A stretch of 64,000 bases of DNA from JADFRG01 sp036986135 (GTDB taxonomy: Bacteria > Chloroflexota > Anaerolineae > Anaerolineales > E44-bin32). Below the pieces are notes generated by a model, which saw only the letters and a program-made list of their open reading frames with translations, made no database searches and was not told the DNA's origin. Positions 63,364 to 64,000 of this stretch are shown here, piece by piece (the stretch's first letter is position 1; the number at the start of each line of letters is the position of its first letter). A program made the position numbers and the translations under genes. The stretch is taken from positions 62,001 to 126,000 of the forward strand of contig BTQZ01000003.1 of the NCBI GenBank assembly GCA_036986135.1. The letters are read 5' to 3'.

Positions 63364-64000
63364 ATGCCTTTTAGGGAAGCAGAAGGATTACGCTTCTTCC
63401 AGTTCGAATCCCTTGCGGATCCTAACCTGGACCACGCAATAATGACCCGGCAGGGCGGGGTGAGCCCGGCGCCATGGAACTCGCTCAACTATGGGCGTAA
63501 GGTCGGAGATGACGATGGACGTGTCACCGAAAACATCGCGCGCGGGCTGGGGGCAACGGGTCAGGCCCTCGACCGGGCGTTCGATGTGTGGCAGGTGCAC
63601 TCAGCAACGGTTATTCGTACAGATGAACCCAATCTCGCGGGGGGTCACCTGAAGGCGGACGCCATCATAACCGACCGTCCCGACGTGACGCTCATGATGC
63701 GTTTTGCAGATTGTGTGCCGATCATGGTCTATGATCCTTACCGGCGGGCAGCAGGATTGGCGCATGCCGGCTGGCTGGGTACGCTGCGCGGGGTGGCGAC
63801 TGAGCTGGTGCAAAGCCTGCAAAATGAATATGGATGCAGGCCGGAGGATCTGGTAGCGGGCATCGGACCCTCCATCGGACCCGACCACTATCCGGTAGGC
63901 GAAGACGTAGTTGCGCAATTCGAAGATTCGATCGGCAATCCGGCGCGCGATCACCTCCGCTCGATTGGCGGGGCCGTGCATCTAGATTTATGGAGCGCAA
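63364..64000 (+). CDS. pgeF: Polyphenol oxidase/laccase-domain protein PgeF (YfiH), 3' end outside window
   Basis: 212 residues are visible, without a stop. MTRQGGVSPAPWNSLNYG at the start, the VWQVHSATV segment with a metal His, MMRFADCVPIMVYDP with the metal Cys, and GLAHAGWLGTLRGV with the second His are the family signature. Members act as purine nucleoside enzymes or correct peptidoglycan editing errors (PgeF). The ATG at 63364 lies six bases after a -10 box. Confidence 0.93.
   Translation, partial: MPFREAEGLRFFQFESLADPNLDHAIMTRQGGVSPAPWNSLNYGRKVGDDDGRVTENIARGLGATGQALDRAFDVWQVHSATVIRTDEPNLAGGHLKADAIITDRPDVTLMMRFADCVPIMVYDPYRRAAGLAHAGWLGTLRGVATELVQSLQNEYGCRPEDLVAGIGPSIGPDHYPVGEDVVAQFEDSIGNPARDHLRSIGGAVHLDLWSA

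Overview
The window looks like a chromosomal segment of a Chloroflexota bacterium, probably an Anaerolineae-type lineage. This is inferred from gene content, not from a marker tree. The signs are Thr-Pro-rich linkers and tails on TPR and LysM surface proteins, a yabE-type G5/3D protein directly before rsmA, and several protein types that I associate with that phylum. The DNA is moderately GC-rich, densely coded on both strands, and shows no insertion sequence, prophage or CRISPR array.

Layout. 1-1217: fragment of a 4Fe-4S protein and a flavin-dependent LLM oxidoreductase. 1559-8935: four overlapping genes for DNA end processing (AddB-like ATPase, UvrD-type helicase, separate Fe-S RecB-type nuclease, RecJ). 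8993-15613: TPR and LysM surface proteins, tRNA-Ser(GGA), G5/3D protein, rsmA, a polyprenol-phosphate glycosyltransferase and a Roadblock protein. 15910-19198: DedA and PrsW-like proteins whose 3' ends overlap, the selenocysteine tRNA, and an M50 protease. 19195-26068 (minus): two moeA genes, UbiA prenyltransferase, cupin, DinB-like protein, SDR and proline dehydrogenase. 26111-28376: tRNA-Thr remnant, tRNA-Lys(CTT), a hydrolase, about 480 bases of structured non-coding DNA and a response regulator. 28465-32264: LysM/M23 peptidase, a DUF2007 protein, an unrecognised two-gene module and tRNA-Arg(TCT). 32334-38834: small TM and TPR proteins, uvrB, a PHP protein, PolX and DegV. 39237-43047: an ACT-domain gene with an apparent ATC start, a small membrane protein, and a STAS/HATPase/SpoIIE partner-switching set. 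43190-48011: Xer-like recombinase, purine nucleoside phosphorylase, membrane Ig-like protein, GNAT and a membrane-bound putative HTH regulator. 48209-54211: FtsK, CDP-alcohol phosphatidyltransferase, Lgt and an ABC exporter. 54342-60871: cNMP-binding protein, then Hsp20, Lon, a receiver, a PHP-AlbA fusion and MogA. 61172-64000: holin-like/phosphodiesterase fusion and a partial PgeF.

Themes. Selenocysteine tRNA, two MoeA proteins (one with a periplasmic-binding-protein-like domain) and MogA/MoaB suggest Mo- or W-pterin enzymes, some perhaps selenoproteins; the enzymes themselves are not in this window. DNA repair is well represented (split AddAB-like set, RecJ, UvrB, PolX, FtsK). Several enzymes keep their fold but have lost a signature catalytic residue (Xer-like recombinase, PolX, SDR, AddB-like ATPase). 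Many genes have a -10 box 6-12 bases before the start codon, which suggests leaderless or nearly leaderless transcription.

The best candidates for something undescribed are the four-gene end-resection operon, the unrecognised 30117-32143 gene pair, the PHP-AlbA fusion inside an Hsp20-Lon operon, the non-AUG start at 39237, and the structured non-coding region 27631-27904.
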